A DNA stretch of 64,000 nucleotides from Schistosoma haematobium. Its lineage: Eukaryota > Platyhelminthes > Trematoda > Strigeidida > Schistosomatidae. Below, piece by piece: positions 1 to 11,950 of the stretch. Where the stretch lies: the NCBI RefSeq assembly GCF_000699445.3, contig NC_067195.1:60611591-60675590 (forward strand). Direction: 5' to 3'. Position 1 is the first letter of the stretch. Each line of letters opens with the position of its first letter. The notes under the pieces are model-generated. The model ran no database searches. It had not been told where the DNA came from and saw only the letters and a list, made by a program, of their open reading frames with translations. The position numbers and the translations under genes were made by a program.

Positions 1-708
1 TACATACAGTGAGATCATCCGCATATTTCACAAAAGTGTTTTCTGTGGAAGATGGCAGATCATGCAGAAAAAAAAGAAAAGAAGAGGTGGAAGAACAGCT
101 CCTTGTGGTACACCTTCATGAGACAGTAGAGACTCTGAACACTTTCCTCCAAACACAGTGTACTGTTCCCTTCCAGAGAGGTAGGAACATAGCCAGTTGG
201 TCATCCAGCTGTCAGTGTTGACGCTGATTAACTTGTTAATTAAACTTTGTCTTGTTATAGAATCAAAAGCTGAAGTATAGTCCAGAAAAGCCCATCGAAC
301 ATACTTCTTACCCTTTTCTAATTTGAACACTATATTGTGATGCAGAACAGCAAAGGCATGTAAGGTGCTTCATTTCCATCTGTAGGCAAACTGATACGGA
401 TCAATATGCTCTTTTACCGCAGACTGAAGTGGAAGTATTAATAATTTTTCTATTGTTTTGAGGAAGGGTGAAGTTATTGCAATACGTCTAAATTTCACAT
501 TCTTATCACCAGATACTTTCTTGGGTACAGGGATTATCTTCATCTTTCTCCACATTTTCGGTATGGGATTAGATGAGAAGGATCGGTTAAAGATAGTCGT
601 GAATGGATAACATAGGACGTCAGCACATTTTTTAAAAAGGAGGTTTGGGATATCATCAGATCCTAAACATCGGGATGGATTAAGTGACTGGAGACATCTT
701 CGGACGAG
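1..708 (-). mobile_element. CR1/SR1-like non-LTR retrotransposon, RT fragment running off the left edge
   Basis: Minus-strand reading from about 708 shows a degenerate reverse transcriptase: GSDDIPNLLFKKCA, then VPKKVSGD and AITSPFLKTIEKL (RT motif 1). Next come QFAYR (motif 2), FLDYTSAFDSI (motif A with its catalytic Asp), GVPQGAVLPPLLF (motif B) and KYADDLTV at the very edge (motif C). An in-frame stop follows QFAYRWK at about 370, and a frame change lies between motifs B and C. The GVPQGAVLSPLLF style is that of the CR1/Jockey group, to which schistosome SR1 belongs, rather than of the RTE copies elsewhere here. The 5' end is truncated. Confidence 0.8.
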
Positions 709-912
709 TTATATTAAATAAGTTATGAAAGATGACAAAAACTTGTGATTAAAATAAAGAACTTTTAACAAAAAACGAATTTTAAAAAACCGAAAATAAT
801 GTCAGAACGCAAAAACGCAAATAATAGGCTAATAATTAATAAAAGTAAAGATACGCTATATAGAAATCTACAGAAATTTATTATTCTTAACATGCAAAAG
901 GAAAATTTTAGA
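709..912. other. AT-rich spacer, no feature seen
   Basis: Short AT-rich stretch between the RT fragment and the SINE pair. It holds no convincing exon and no repeat that I can match elsewhere in the window. Confidence 0.4.
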
Positions 913-1215
913 TTATCACTATAGGGTTGTGGAGATTGTTGAGTTTTAATTGAGATCATGAAATAATCAATTTTAGATCACCACTAGAAACTTGGAAGCA
1001 CTAGATAACCGTCTCATCCTAGTATGGGACTCATCAGCAGCTCGCACACACGATCCTGCACACGGGACTCAAACCTAGGATCTTCGTTTTTGCACGAAAG
1101 TTAAACCTCTAGACAAATGAGTTGACATTCAACGGTGTTAATGTATAACTTCGACGAGTCCACAATATTGCGCCACCATCCTCCATTGTCTTCGGCGAGT
1201 ATCTGGCTCATACCT
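913..1215 (-). mobile_element. tRNA-headed SINE with hammerhead-like motif, minus copy of an inverted pair
   Basis: Read on the minus strand, this copy has a 5' region beginning near 1215, a tRNA-like box B (GGTTTGAGTCC), then the hammerhead-like block CTGATGAGTCCC...GGATGAGAC. It ends in the shared tail (CTCAATTAAAACTC ... ACAACCCTATA). Here the core CTGATGA is canonical but the GAAAC element has become GAGAC, so the ribozyme should be inactive. It lies head-to-head with the plus copy at 1236. Confidence 0.75.
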
Positions 1216-1235
1216 GATGGTCGCACAATATCATG

Positions 1236-1445
1236 GATTAGTTGAAATTAGACATTAACACCATAGGATGCCGGCGCACTGGTCAGAAGTTTGGGCGTCC
1301 GCGTCCGAGACTGAAGGTCCTAGGTTCGATTCTCGTATGGGGATCGTCCGTGCGCGCTACTAAGGAGTTCCATACTAGGACGAAAAGACCGGTCAATGCA
1401 TCCAAGTTCCTGATGGTGATCTAACATTGACCGGTTCATGATCTT
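1236..1445 (+). mobile_element. tRNA-headed SINE with hammerhead-like motif, plus copy
   Basis: Plus-strand copy of the same SINE: GACATTAACACCATAGGATG (5' region), box B GGTTCGATTCTC, decayed hammerhead block CTAAGGAGTTCC...GGACGAAAAG, then the GGTGATCTAACATTGACC tail. The core G5 is changed to A, so it is not expected to cleave. With the adjacent minus copy it forms an inverted pair of about 530 bp. Confidence 0.75.
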
Positions 1446-4138
1446 AATCTTAGATTATATTAAATGTAAAAGTTTGCACAATAAAATATGAAAATCGATA
1501 ACGTAATACATAGGGATAACAAGTAGATGAAGAAGTCAGTATTAGTAATCTGTTTAGTACAGCAATCTGAAATACAGAAAACTAAAATATTTATTACTGT
1601 TTAGTGACCTTAAACTATCTTTCTAGCAAAATCATAAGTAAGATCATAAAAAAATTGGAAAATGTGGGACATATGTAGTATTCATATTTAATAATCTCAC
1701 AAAGATATTAAGCTCACTTTCCATTGATTATAATTATTTAACGAAAAGATAAATATGTACATCGACTGACTGAACTGAATAATTTTTTTGTAACCAAAGC
1801 AGTTCAAAGAATAACTGTTTCTTTCATATACACTTGCTATGTGAATGAATTGCGTAAATACATTGAATTCTTAATTTTAATCACTATCATCCTTTTTTCT
1901 AGAATCACATTTGAAAGTATTTTCAATAAAGAGATTAATATCTGACTATTACCTACATAATTTTTGTATTGTAAATTTCATACTCATATCCCAAACAAGA
2001 ATTTTGAAAACAAAAACGTGTATTTTACTCTAAGTATGAGAGTTTTTGACCAATCACTATATAACTAATTTAAAACACAAATTTCTATACATAAGTATGA
2101 AATGAAAGTTAATTTTTGAGTCGTTAGAATTTAAAACAAATTCATCGTAATTAATTCAATCCTGAGAGTAATAAAAAAACTATGGAAAGGTGTTTGAGAA
2201 TCCTAGAAAGAATATACGATAATTAACTATTTAAGTATTTTTAACCAATGATGGTAACATTTAAAATGTACTCCAACTACAGTGGATTTGAACCGATGTT
2301 ACTCTTTAATGATAGTGTCCAACACATAACGTATTTGTTTTATTCCAATGAGAATAGGTAAGCATATATCTTGAAGAATGTTCAATATATAAGGAAGTGA
2401 ATAAAGTTGTCAAATTAGTGCTGACTCCTTACAGAGTTAAGTAATAATTTAATCGAATATCCTTCAACCGTTAATAAAGGTTGAATAAAACTTTGGTCAC
2501 TTAACATTGAGTTCATCTTATGTTGGATTATATGATAAACTTACTTAACCTGGAAAACTAAGAAATTGAACAACTGCTTAATTATAAACCAGGACCTTTT
2601 TGTATGTTCCACTCGATATCTCACTCCAAGGATCAAATTCAAGATATTAATGCCTCGTTGTGACCATAAGACAATCAAACCATTGAGTTTTGATATAATG
2701 ACTCACATTTGTAACGTGAGCCAGTTGTCTCTGTTAAGCAACTATTATTCAATAGCGCACTGATATTCCTTGCATGGTTAGCTTTCATCAGTCATACTTT
2801 CTTACACAAACTTGAAGAATTTTTCTCAGAGCCACCCACTAATGGGCAATGAATTCTTAAAGATTCATTTATGTGTAACTAAAATTGCTGAATGAAAACT
2901 GACTTAAAGTTTAATAACTTTCACAAATCCATGTAGTGGAAATGTCATTAGTAATGTTCTTAGAAATGAATACGCAACAGAGTTGGTATTTAGTATAAAA
3001 AACAGTTACATATCAAAGTACTAATGTTAGTTAAATATATGAAATTAGATGTCATTTGAGTAGTTTTTTATATCGGTAAATCATTTATAATTATCGGTTA
3101 ATTAAAAACTAATTACACACAAATAGTATAGGCATGTTAAGCGTAAACCATTAAGTTAAAGGTAATATCGATTAGGATTGTTAGAACTGTTAACTACAAA
3201 TTTAGTGTTAATAGAAATAATTATTCTTTGAAAGTCTAGAATATGTATATTCTAACTTGACCTACCTTGATGTTGTTGTTTTGATGGACTAGCTGAAGGA
3301 GATTCTGCTTTTGAGATTTAATAAAATATATACTATTATAGTATCTGATCATTAAAGATTATTGATTTATTATAACTGATTATACAATGGAAAATTTCAG
3401 TTAAAGCGAGTAAACTGTTTGGATGTTATAGACTAAAGATACTAAAATTAACAAGAAAACATTGTCCAATTCTTTGTACTTTCTAAAATATATCTTCTCA
3501 ATATTAAATCGGTTATGAAAATTAGTTATAAATAAATACGGTTTTATTAAATTGATTATTAAAGTGACAAATGATTCATAATTTGTCCTATTTCCATCAG
3601 AAGAACATGAACTGTATTGTTTACATTAATCTTATTGATTAACGTTTGTCATTCTTCTATTTAATCGATTTTTTCTGGTCTAAAATTAAATGTAGTAAAT
3701 GAGGTATGATAATTGGTTTGATAGTCAACAATTTCAGTGACTCTTCTAATGATAACGCGATATCGAGGTCGTACTTCGTTAATATATTTGAGAGCAAGAA
3801 ATACATTTTATTTGAAGTTCAAACCAAACTCACGGAACTATTAAATTCTAATTATCAATCTTCTGATGTTCAAAACCCGCTTATGATAGTTTCAATTTCA
3901 CTTAATAACATATTATAGCTTGAAATAGTGATAGATGTTGATATGAATAAAAATGTAAAACTTTTGTCTTTGAATACGATAAATAATGAGGAGACAAGAT
4001 GACTTGAGTGAACCACTAAAATAAATTGATAAAGTAATTTAAAAGATTATTAAATAAACTACATCGATTACAAAAGGTATTTCTGATTAATACAATTAAG
4101 ACACTAAACAAAAAGCGTCTGTAGAATATTTCACTTAC
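1446..4138. other. Intron or 3' flank of the FERM gene, nothing recognised
   Basis: About 2.7 kb of AT-rich sequence with stop codons in every frame and only short random open stretches. Any further FERM-gene exon would have to start here after one base of a codon (minus strand). I found no candidate with both a credible splice acceptor and recognisable sequence. Confidence 0.4.
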
Positions 4139-4317
4139 TGTACTGAATCGGCTTTCTTTGAGTTTGTACTCGCTTAATTGGAGGCTGTTGTCGTGGAATC
4201 CATTCTGAACTAGGTTCTCTTGAATATGCATCGAATGATTTATTTGTAAAATGATATTTTCGCGTACTAAAAGCTGTTGTAAGATTAGATCTTTGGGGTC
4301 CTGGTGTATCACGTAAA
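4139..4317 (-). CDS. FERM protein exon: post-FERM, FA-like basic segment
   Basis: Exon of 179 bp. Its first base (T) completes the arginine codon split at the previous donor, and it ends one base into a codon at GTAAGT. The peptide reads RDTPGPQRSN, then FSTRKYHFTNKSF and IPRQQPPIKRVQTQRKP. It is rich in Arg, Lys, Pro and Ser and sits where protein 4.1 relatives carry the FERM-adjacent region (a K-F-R-Y-S-G-R-T-like motif). KYHFTNKSF is the probable counterpart of that motif, but the match is loose. No later exon was recognised between here and position 1, so the C-terminus is unknown. Confidence 0.75.
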
Positions 4318-7171
4318 CTAATCATCCATAGTAAAATAAATTAAGCCAAAGTTTAAAAGGTTATGATTGGTTTATGCCTAACATACTACGACATAATAAA
4401 AAGATAATTTGAAAATCTTTCTATGATGAATTCACAGAAAACACTAATAATTCATTTTTTGTTAATTATTTATTGGAATCGTGTACATATTCATCCTATT
4501 TTTCACTGGAAATGGGAGTTGTCTACATTTACAAATATTACTCAGTTATTTGTTTTAAAATTTTAGGGATCAATAACAAAAGGGTCGGTACTCACTAATC
4601 TAACCCATCAAATACTTGCTTGTAACTTAACTGACTGAATCTACTGAGAAAATTTATTGAATGTACCAGTTTTTGAGACATAACTCGCGTCTCAAACCGC
4701 AGTGAATTCTAACAAAGATTAAATTTGATGGTAGCTAAGGGGACCTACGTGTAATCAGGCTTCACACCGCTTATGGTAATGTCAGAAGCTGGCTGAATAC
4801 TGAAATCTATCTATTCTAACAAAAACTACAGTTATTTATCATGTTCATCAATGTGCATTAAAAGGCGAGTAACAGCTCATATTTATGCATCTAACATATT
4901 ATATGTTCATTTGAAGAAGATATAAATGACATAAAACAGTAACTTTAGTTAAAATTTACCTGGTGGATTATATTTTACATAATCGATTAACTAGGATTGT
5001 TAACTTATTTATGGAGATCAAATAATAGCTAATGTCACATTCGAACGAAGAATAAATGAATGGTAACTGCTAGGGATTGTTTATGAACTATTATTACATA
5101 CATTCCTATTGGATAACTTTTAAGTAACTATATTATATATATATTCGTATTCCTTCTATCATAAGCTTTCTTTGACCTATTGGCTATTATTATACGATTT
5201 ACTATTCTTAAGTTATTCCTAATCTATTAGTTAGAGTGTCTCACACTCAGACACTTTCGGCTCGATCTTGTATAATTTTTATAGGTTGTTGTGGTCTCGT
5301 TTGCTTGCATATAAACTACGTATGTTTGAAATATATTATTCATACAATGGAGGCTGGGATGGTGCTCTAGACTAGGCAAGAAGAAAGAAGAAAGAATCAG
5401 AGTTGATGCAAGGCTGTTATTGTTGATCGACGTGCCATTGGTTTAGCACAAAAACAAGATCATGTAAGTCAGTATTCCGATTGGCGATTTTGTCACGTGA
5501 TAATTGACAGGGGCAAAAGCCTTAACAACTAGCATATTAACATGTTGGAAAGAAATCGTAAGGTGAGTCAAGTTGTTGCATCAGTTCATAAGGTCATGCG
5601 GTATAATTTTGAGTTAAATGAAGATGAAGGGATATTCTTGTTCGAATCTAAGGTACAGTTGTAATCAGTATAGACATGACTTAAAATCGATTACAGTGAC
5701 GAAAATTTATGAGTTCTTTATTTTCCATTATGTATTATGCATTGCTTCACAATATTTACTTTTCAGCTTCACTGTTATTTTCAAACTGTTTTTTCTACCT
5801 AATATCTTAAGTATGATTAGCAATGCTATTATTTCAGTTGCTTTGTTATAATTTTTCTTAATGTCTCGCCGTGTTGTTGTGGCATAGTAACTTGATTTGA
5901 TGCACATCAGTTTCAGGTCTTATGGATATCTAATTTGTTACTTTATTAGCTTTTTGAAAAAAGAATAATACACCATATGTTTTGGAGAACTTTCGACTTA
6001 TTTACTAGTTAGGAATTCTATGTTACATGGAGCTGTTTTTTCTTTTATGATCTTTGTTTCCCCATACGATTGGCTCTTTTCCAATAAAACACTTTTTAAA
6101 GTATGTGAATTACCTGGGAACACAGACTTCAATTTGTTCTGTTTAAATTACTTTATAAGCAAATAGTGCCTATGGGACGTTCCACTATGTTATGAATGGT
6201 CTTACTCGCAATCTTCCTGAATATCAAACTATCAACTTTAAATTTAACCTTAAAAAGGTGATGATAGCTTGATGGAGTCAAACGTCTCCATAATTCATAT
6301 TTTCTTTTAAAAGCATAACATATCATATTTATTTTGGTGTACATTTTCATAAGATCTCACTTAGTCTTAGTACGTTTTGTTAATAACTCATCATTCGAAA
6401 AGGCTCTAATCTTGGTTTTACCTAAAATTTACTTTTTATACTTTAATAATTCTAAATGAATGCAAATGCTTCTTTATCATTCCGTATCATTCTTTATCAT
6501 ATCCTTAGAAATAAAACTATACTATTTAGCGTAGAATACTGAGGAATAGTGGCGAAATTTACAGATGAGTATAGTTGTGAATAAACATTTGAAACCTTAT
6601 TTATAACAACCCTATGTGATTTATTCAAATAAACGTCATTTGACTGATTCGCAAGGTTCTTTTCATTTATTCTTCGGTAAGACTAATCATAGTTTTACTA
6701 CAGTCTACGCATAGTAGAGAAATACAAGAGTCCCACAATACATTACGTATAGGAAACAATGAACACTTCAAAAGTCAGACTTGACATCAAAACTTTTGGG
6801 ATTACATGTAAAACGTGTATGATAACTGTTATATCTACTATTTAATTTTTTTCAAATTGTATCTCAAGACTTGTCCATTGAATGGAAATATCCAATAGCT
6901 AATAAAAATACAAAACTTTTTATTTCAACTAACATGATGGGATATATGTCAGATCAAAATAACCAGACCACAATAATTCTGGCAGTACATGAATCCTGCA
7001 CTTTAGTGTTTGCTGTAAAAAATAGTTGAATTCACTGTGAAACACTTACCATGGACTTAATCGCTTATGCAGTTTGTCAAAGTTTTCATTTTATTTTACT
7101 CATTTTCAAATTACAAAGAACCATGTATATTTCCGACTAACTTGCAACTACTAGAGTTAACAATTATCTTT
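4318..7171. other. Intron of the FERM gene with an unassigned less AT-rich patch
   Basis: Intronic on the minus strand. Most of it is plain AT-rich DNA. From about 5225 to 5610 the base composition rises and low-complexity AT disappears (short purine-rich run AGAAGAAAGAAGAAAGAATC). This looks like an old insertion, perhaps an LTR or transposon end, but I see no coding signature and no second copy in the window. Confidence 0.4.
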
Positions 7172-7455
7172 ATTTGAGATTATGAACCAATCAATGTTAG
7201 ATCACCATTGGAAACTTGAAAGCATTGGACTGTCGTTTCGTCCTAGTATAGGGTTTATCACTAATGTATATCCACGATACCCCATGAGTGACTCAAACCC
7301 ATGACCTCTGATCTCGCGTGCGGATGCTTAACCTCCCGACCACTGCGACGGCATCCAACGGGTTAAAGCCCCGCGTGAGGATCGCGGATGCGCACTGCCG
7401 AGTAGTCCCATCTGGGACGAAACGGTCGTCCAATGCTTCCAAGTTTCCGATGGTT
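7172..7455. mobile_element. Inverted pair of hammerhead SINE fragments
   Basis: Minus-strand portion 7172-7352 carries the tail, a decayed hammerhead block (GGACGAAACGACAGTCC), box B (GGTTTGAGTCACTC) and a box A-like stretch ending GTTGGATGCC. It joins directly to a plus-strand portion 7353-7455 with GGATGCGCACTGCCGAGTAG...GGACGAAACGGTCGTCC. The core of the plus copy is CCGAGTA rather than CTGANGA, so it is broken. A SINE tail in plus orientation resumes at 7887-7966, suggesting about 430 bp were inserted into it. Confidence 0.7.
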
Positions 7456-7886
7456 GTGTAGTGTCAGCTACCATGTTAAGCCCACATAACGTATTCTAGC
7501 TTCCAGGCAAGCCAATTTATTCATCCTTCTTGAGTCACATTTTGACATTGTTAATTGCTCGATTATCAACCTTGACTGTTTTTATATGAGCGTATGTGTG
7601 TGTACTTCTTATCCTATTCATCACACGTCTGTAACTTATTTTTATCTGACTATAAATATCGATTAACGCTTGGTTAAATAAGGTTGGCTCACTCGCCTTC
7701 TCCACTGCGCACCGTTTTGTTTTACTTCGCTTTCTGACCAAAAATCCATTCTCGTATTTGACCTATCTAATTACATTATACACTAACGCGGGTTAAGTCG
7801 ATAATTATATACGAGGATTGGTAACATGTATATTTCAATAAAAATCAACATACGATCTAACTGGAGTTAGATATCGGGCCACTAAA

Positions 7887-7966
7887 GTGGTCTAACATTG
7901 ATCGGTTCAAAATCTCAATTAAAACTCAACAATCTCCACAACCCTATACTGATAACAATTATCCGT
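7887..7966 (+). repeat. Detached SINE tail
   Basis: The stretch TGGTCTAACATTGATCGG through CAACAATCTCCACAACCCTA is the 3' tail shared by the SINE copies at 913 (reverse complement) and 1236. It is the likely continuation of the copy that breaks off at 7455. Confidence 0.6.
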
Positions 7967-8521
7967 TCGATTAAATACTGATGAACTGTTAAGTTTAGTT
8001 TCATTAAATTGTGATTATAAATAGTGAATATTTTATTTAGTCTTTTAATAAGAAAGCCTATCTAGTACTCAAAATAACAATCTCAGTTGAATAACTATTG
8101 TGAATTGGTTATTTGAGAAAAACATAAAAAGGATAAATAAAAATGTGTTGTAAATTAATCTACTAAAGATGATTGGTTGAGAAACTGTAATTTACGGCTA
8201 ATTACATTTGATCAATAATTCTTTTATAAAAATTATCTTATTGTCTCGCCTACGCCCTTAAGTTCACTTGATATTGTTGATTAAAGTAATTTATCTCTTA
8301 AGATGATGTAATAACTAAGCATTTTTTGATCCATTTACCTAAATCATGGCTGGTTTCGGTGTTTATTTGTTGCATAATGTGTTTTCTCCTAAGCAAGGGC
8401 CTTAAAACCGTTTTACTAATTCTGATTAAAGTGATTATTAACATAATAATGTATATATAAATGTATAATGAGTATGAGTAAGAAAACATCCTCATAAGAC
8501 AACATTTAAATTTTTACATAC

Positions 8522-8859
8522 CGGAAAAATGCATGTTGCGAAGTACAAGAATCCCATAATCTTTTGGCCAAACGGGGATCTGTACACTGAAAAGTCAAAG
8601 TTACATCATGAATGGACTCAGAACCATTGAACTTTTTATCAGATACTTTCAAACCACCAGGTGATAATGTTCTTCTTAGAGTTCCACGTTTACTCAAAGT
8701 TTCACTATGCATTGATCTAACGACAATAATGAAATTTTTTGACTTGTACAATATTTTTACAATTTGAGGCCACAAAAACCGATTAACCCTTAACATCCCA
8801 TGATAAAGTAATATTCCACCGTGATATACACCTAAACATATACTTTCGCCCGCAATCGT
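8522..8859 (-). CDS. FERM protein exon: F3 (PH/PTB-like) lobe with an insertion
   Basis: Exon of 338 bp between acceptor TTTTACAG and donor GTATGT. It encodes most of the F3 lobe: SICLGVYHGGILLYHG, LRVNRFLWPQIVKILYKSKN, then VTLTFQC and RLAKRLWDSCTSQHAFFR. The canonical landmarks are the L-R-I-N-R-F-x-W-P-K-I-L-K-I-S-Y-K strand and the final A-K-R-L-W-K-x-C-x-E-H-H-T-F-F-R helix. Between strands, where protein 4.1 has about nine residues (I-R-P-G-E-x-E-Q-F-E), this protein has about 37, including RRTLSP, a possible kinase site. The final arginine codon is split CG|T with the next exon. Its first Met is internal; the exon starts 21 codons earlier. Confidence 0.92.
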
Positions 8860-10111
8860 CTGTAAAATAGGTGAAGAATATTAAAAATCGCTAATATAAC
8901 TTCTATCATCATGAGTTTTCTATCGAAATTAAAAAAAAAGAATATATTTTGTGCTTAGTTTTAAATAGAACGTACCAAGTGACATAACTTTTTACCTATG
9001 GTTAAACCCTAAATCTCTTAATGAAATTATTCTCCTGTCACTTCAGTTGCCATGACAACAATGTTTAATGACAACAACAATACGAGAAGGGATTAGATAG
9101 AGATAATACTAACCTTGTACTCATTAAATTCTATTTTTTGACAAATAAGTAATACAACAAGACTATTTAACTGCAATTTCTTTCATCAATAGTAAATTGG
9201 CAGTCTGAGTAATTAGTAAACTGGTTATTAATAGATAAACAGAAATATGTTTATGATCAAGAAGTTACAATGACTTAAAATTTGGTATCGTAGTAACTAA
9301 TAAAACCAATCTCTACCGTAGACTGTAGTAGTCAAAGTGCATTTTACATGGAAATTTACAACTTTAAAATTAAAATTTGGAAGAATAGTTCAGTTATTTT
9401 CATATTGTTACAATAATTTTTTTAACAAATGCAAAATCAAGACTGCTAGTTACAACTGCTTATTTAAAGGAATTTCATCAGATATTCAGTTTCATTAACT
9501 GATTGCATACTTCAATAGCAATATATTGTGTTGCTTAGCATGATCATTGATAAGGAAAATACATGAGAATTGTTTATCGATGAGTGAACACTGTGAAGCT
9601 ACAAAATATGTAATATTTTCATTATTTACTGGGTGAAAAATCAAGTGGTCAACAGAATTAGATCTAATAATCGGTATTTGCTAATTCATATCGTCACTTG
9701 AGACACTGAAGACTAATGCTATGAAGACTTATTCATGTGGCTTTCACTATTACCCGTTACCAGCATATTTGCTTGGAAATAAGTAGTCGAGTCCATGAAA
9801 GTGAAACGATGACAAATATTACTAGGCGATCATAGTGAAATAAACTAAATTTCTATAAGATGAAGTTACATAGGATAAGCCTTAACATAAGAGTTAGATA
9901 TAAGTGTATGGGGTGTTAGAATTTCTTGAGCTGTTTGGAAAAAGAAAAATACCTCCAACTTCTCAAATCATGATAAGTAACCAAGAAAGTGGACAAGTAC
10001 ACTTAGCAAATCTAAATATTAACTGTATGACAATGTAGTACAAACATAATGAATAATGTTCTTACCTTCATGGTAGTAACAATAATGATAGGAGTAAAAT
10101 GGTAGACTTAC
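8860..10111. other. FERM gene intron, nothing recognised
   Basis: Ordinary AT-rich intron of 1,252 bp between the F3 and late-F2 exons. No repeat or open frame stands out. Confidence 0.5.
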
Positions 10112-10199
10112 TTTTGCCCTGTGAAACTCAACCCCATAAAGTGAAAGTCGTCTGGCATTTTCCAAAAATCCTCGATCAGCCTGAACTAAACTTTGTCCT
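10112..10199 (-). CDS. FERM protein exon: end of F2 lobe
   Basis: Exon of 88 bp, acceptor TTTATAG, donor GTAAGT. After one base completing a lysine codon it encodes GQSLVQADRGFLENARRL and SLYGVEFHRAK, equivalent to the G-M-T-P-A-x-A-x-x-x-F-L-E-N-A-K-K-L-S-M-Y-G-V-D-L-H-x-A-K segment of protein 4.1. It ends at a codon boundary, fitting the phase-0 start of the next exon. Codons read beyond the donor are intronic. Confidence 0.9.
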
Positions 10200-10383
10200 C
10201 TATAAATCATAAAAATATATTGAAATAAATAAATTCATTCTCTAATTTTGTTGTCGTTGGGTTTAATAAATTGTGCTAAACAAAATTATTTCTGTAAATG
10301 CCTATTATGAGTTAAATAATAATAGTTAAATAATTCGACTCAAAAAATCATATATGTTAATGTTTATCACTACTATAGTGATA

Positions 10384-10640
10384 TATGCTACCGATGTTGA
10401 CAGATATAACTAGTGTGTATCATCAATTGAAAGTGATCGAAGAAACCAGAACGAGAACAGAGAATGATTGGTGTGGAAATTGGTGGAAATTGGTGTGGAA
10501 TAATGAAGTCTAAGATGACTGATTGACATTTTACAAATGAATCATTTACTGCATGGTTCTCAGATTTTACTGAGAGATTCTATAATTTTGTATTCAAATA
10601 CATTCGACTGTCCTCACTTATGTTCTCGTTCACTATACTA
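10384..10640 (+). repeat. Dispersed repeat R1, copy 1
   Basis: Shares long blocks with 43152-43428 in the same orientation: AGTGTGTATCATCAATTGAA, GAGAACAGAGAATGATTGGT, TGGTTCTCAGATTTTACTGA and ACTTATGTTCTCGTT. This copy lacks about 25 bp present in copy 2 (after GAAAGTG) and contains a local duplication of the GGTGTGGAAATT unit near 10480. No coding capacity was seen; the class of element is unknown to me. Confidence 0.7.
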
Positions 10641-11894
10641 TGTTTAAGAATTGTTAACATAATTCGTTCATCTTGGGTGTGAATTACACACAGAAAGATG
10701 TACAAAGCTATTAGAGATAGCATCACATAGATATTCATAATTTTAAATCGTAATAATATTTTTGAATATTTTGTTTAAAAATAAACCATTTTCTCCAGTT
10801 GACTTCTGGTAAATTACATCTTCAAAAACCTAACTACTTATACATGATGGAGAATAAATCAAATTAAGCAATTAGTTGGTATAAGTAGATTAATCATCTC
10901 CTATTCCACAACTATTCAATAACAACAAAGCTGACACTTGTATCCTTTTCTTGATCTACAAATGATTTTATCATATTATTTGTCACCACAAATTCCGTCT
11001 AATGTAGTCTTTTAAGTCTCAATATGAACTTTCAATAATTAGTTGGGTTTTTTTAATCCAATGAAACAAAAACCAATCACTTCGACTACTAGTTAAGGAC
11101 GTTAGCAATGTCTAGTATGTTTGATCAGTAAGTTTATTTAAACCTGCTAATTACTAAGCTTTACTAATATTTAACCATAAACTAGAACATTATAACAATT
11201 AGTTTATTAATTAACCATATCAATGAATCTAATGTTCATTACAGATTCCAACATCTATTTAATTAGTAATTTAAAAAAGATCATTCATCATTTATGTTTT
11301 TAAATTCAAGCAAAATAAGGTATAACTTTGTTTCCTAGTTAAAAATTTTCTCAAATTAATACGCCCTTAAGATTTCTGGCAACTTTTTGTTGTTGTTGAC
11401 ATTTTCAGTTGTTTTCTATTTGTCTGTCTTAATTTTAGGTAATAATGCTTCATTTATGATATGGTGAGTTGTTTATTTATCAATTATTGTAAATGAATTG
11501 TATTGCTCTATTTGTGGGATGAATAAATTTTTAATAAAGTGGAATGAAGAAAAAAAAATAAAAGGTTTTATGTAAATCAATATCTGCTTCCTAAAGATAA
11601 AGACTTCATCTCTATTAGACTTTTGAAGAAAAAAGTATTAACAGACCGGGATACTCAAAAATGAAGAATATTTAAGTGAATAATTGTTTTCAATAATTTC
11701 ATCATCAAGTTCTACAGTTATAAGTTCATAATGATGACATTTTATAAAGGCCAAAAATAAGCCATGTATCAATGAATTTGACAATGTTCTGTGTTGAAAA
11801 TGGTGAACGTTTGCATCTGTTACGATATATATATACTTCAAAATAGTGTTATTTGCAAATTAGAAAAATCATTTAATTAAGGTCAGAATGATTT

Positions 11895-11950
11895 GGAGTA
11901 AAGTGTTCAGTCACAATCAGTAGAATAGTAATATAGCAAAATTGAAAATG
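11895..11950 (+). repeat. Left arm of a 56-bp perfect inverted repeat
   Basis: Begins GGAGTAAAGTGTTCAGTCAC and ends AAAATTGAAAATG. It is the exact reverse complement of 12759-12814. Similarity continues inward for about 20 more bases with indels (a T-rich run beside CACAATTT). Confidence 0.9.

Noticed and set aside
4016..4312. 98-codon minus-strand frame overlapping the last FERM exon
   Set aside because: It is a different frame from the one fixed by the splice phase of the preceding exon and runs through the GTAAGT donor.
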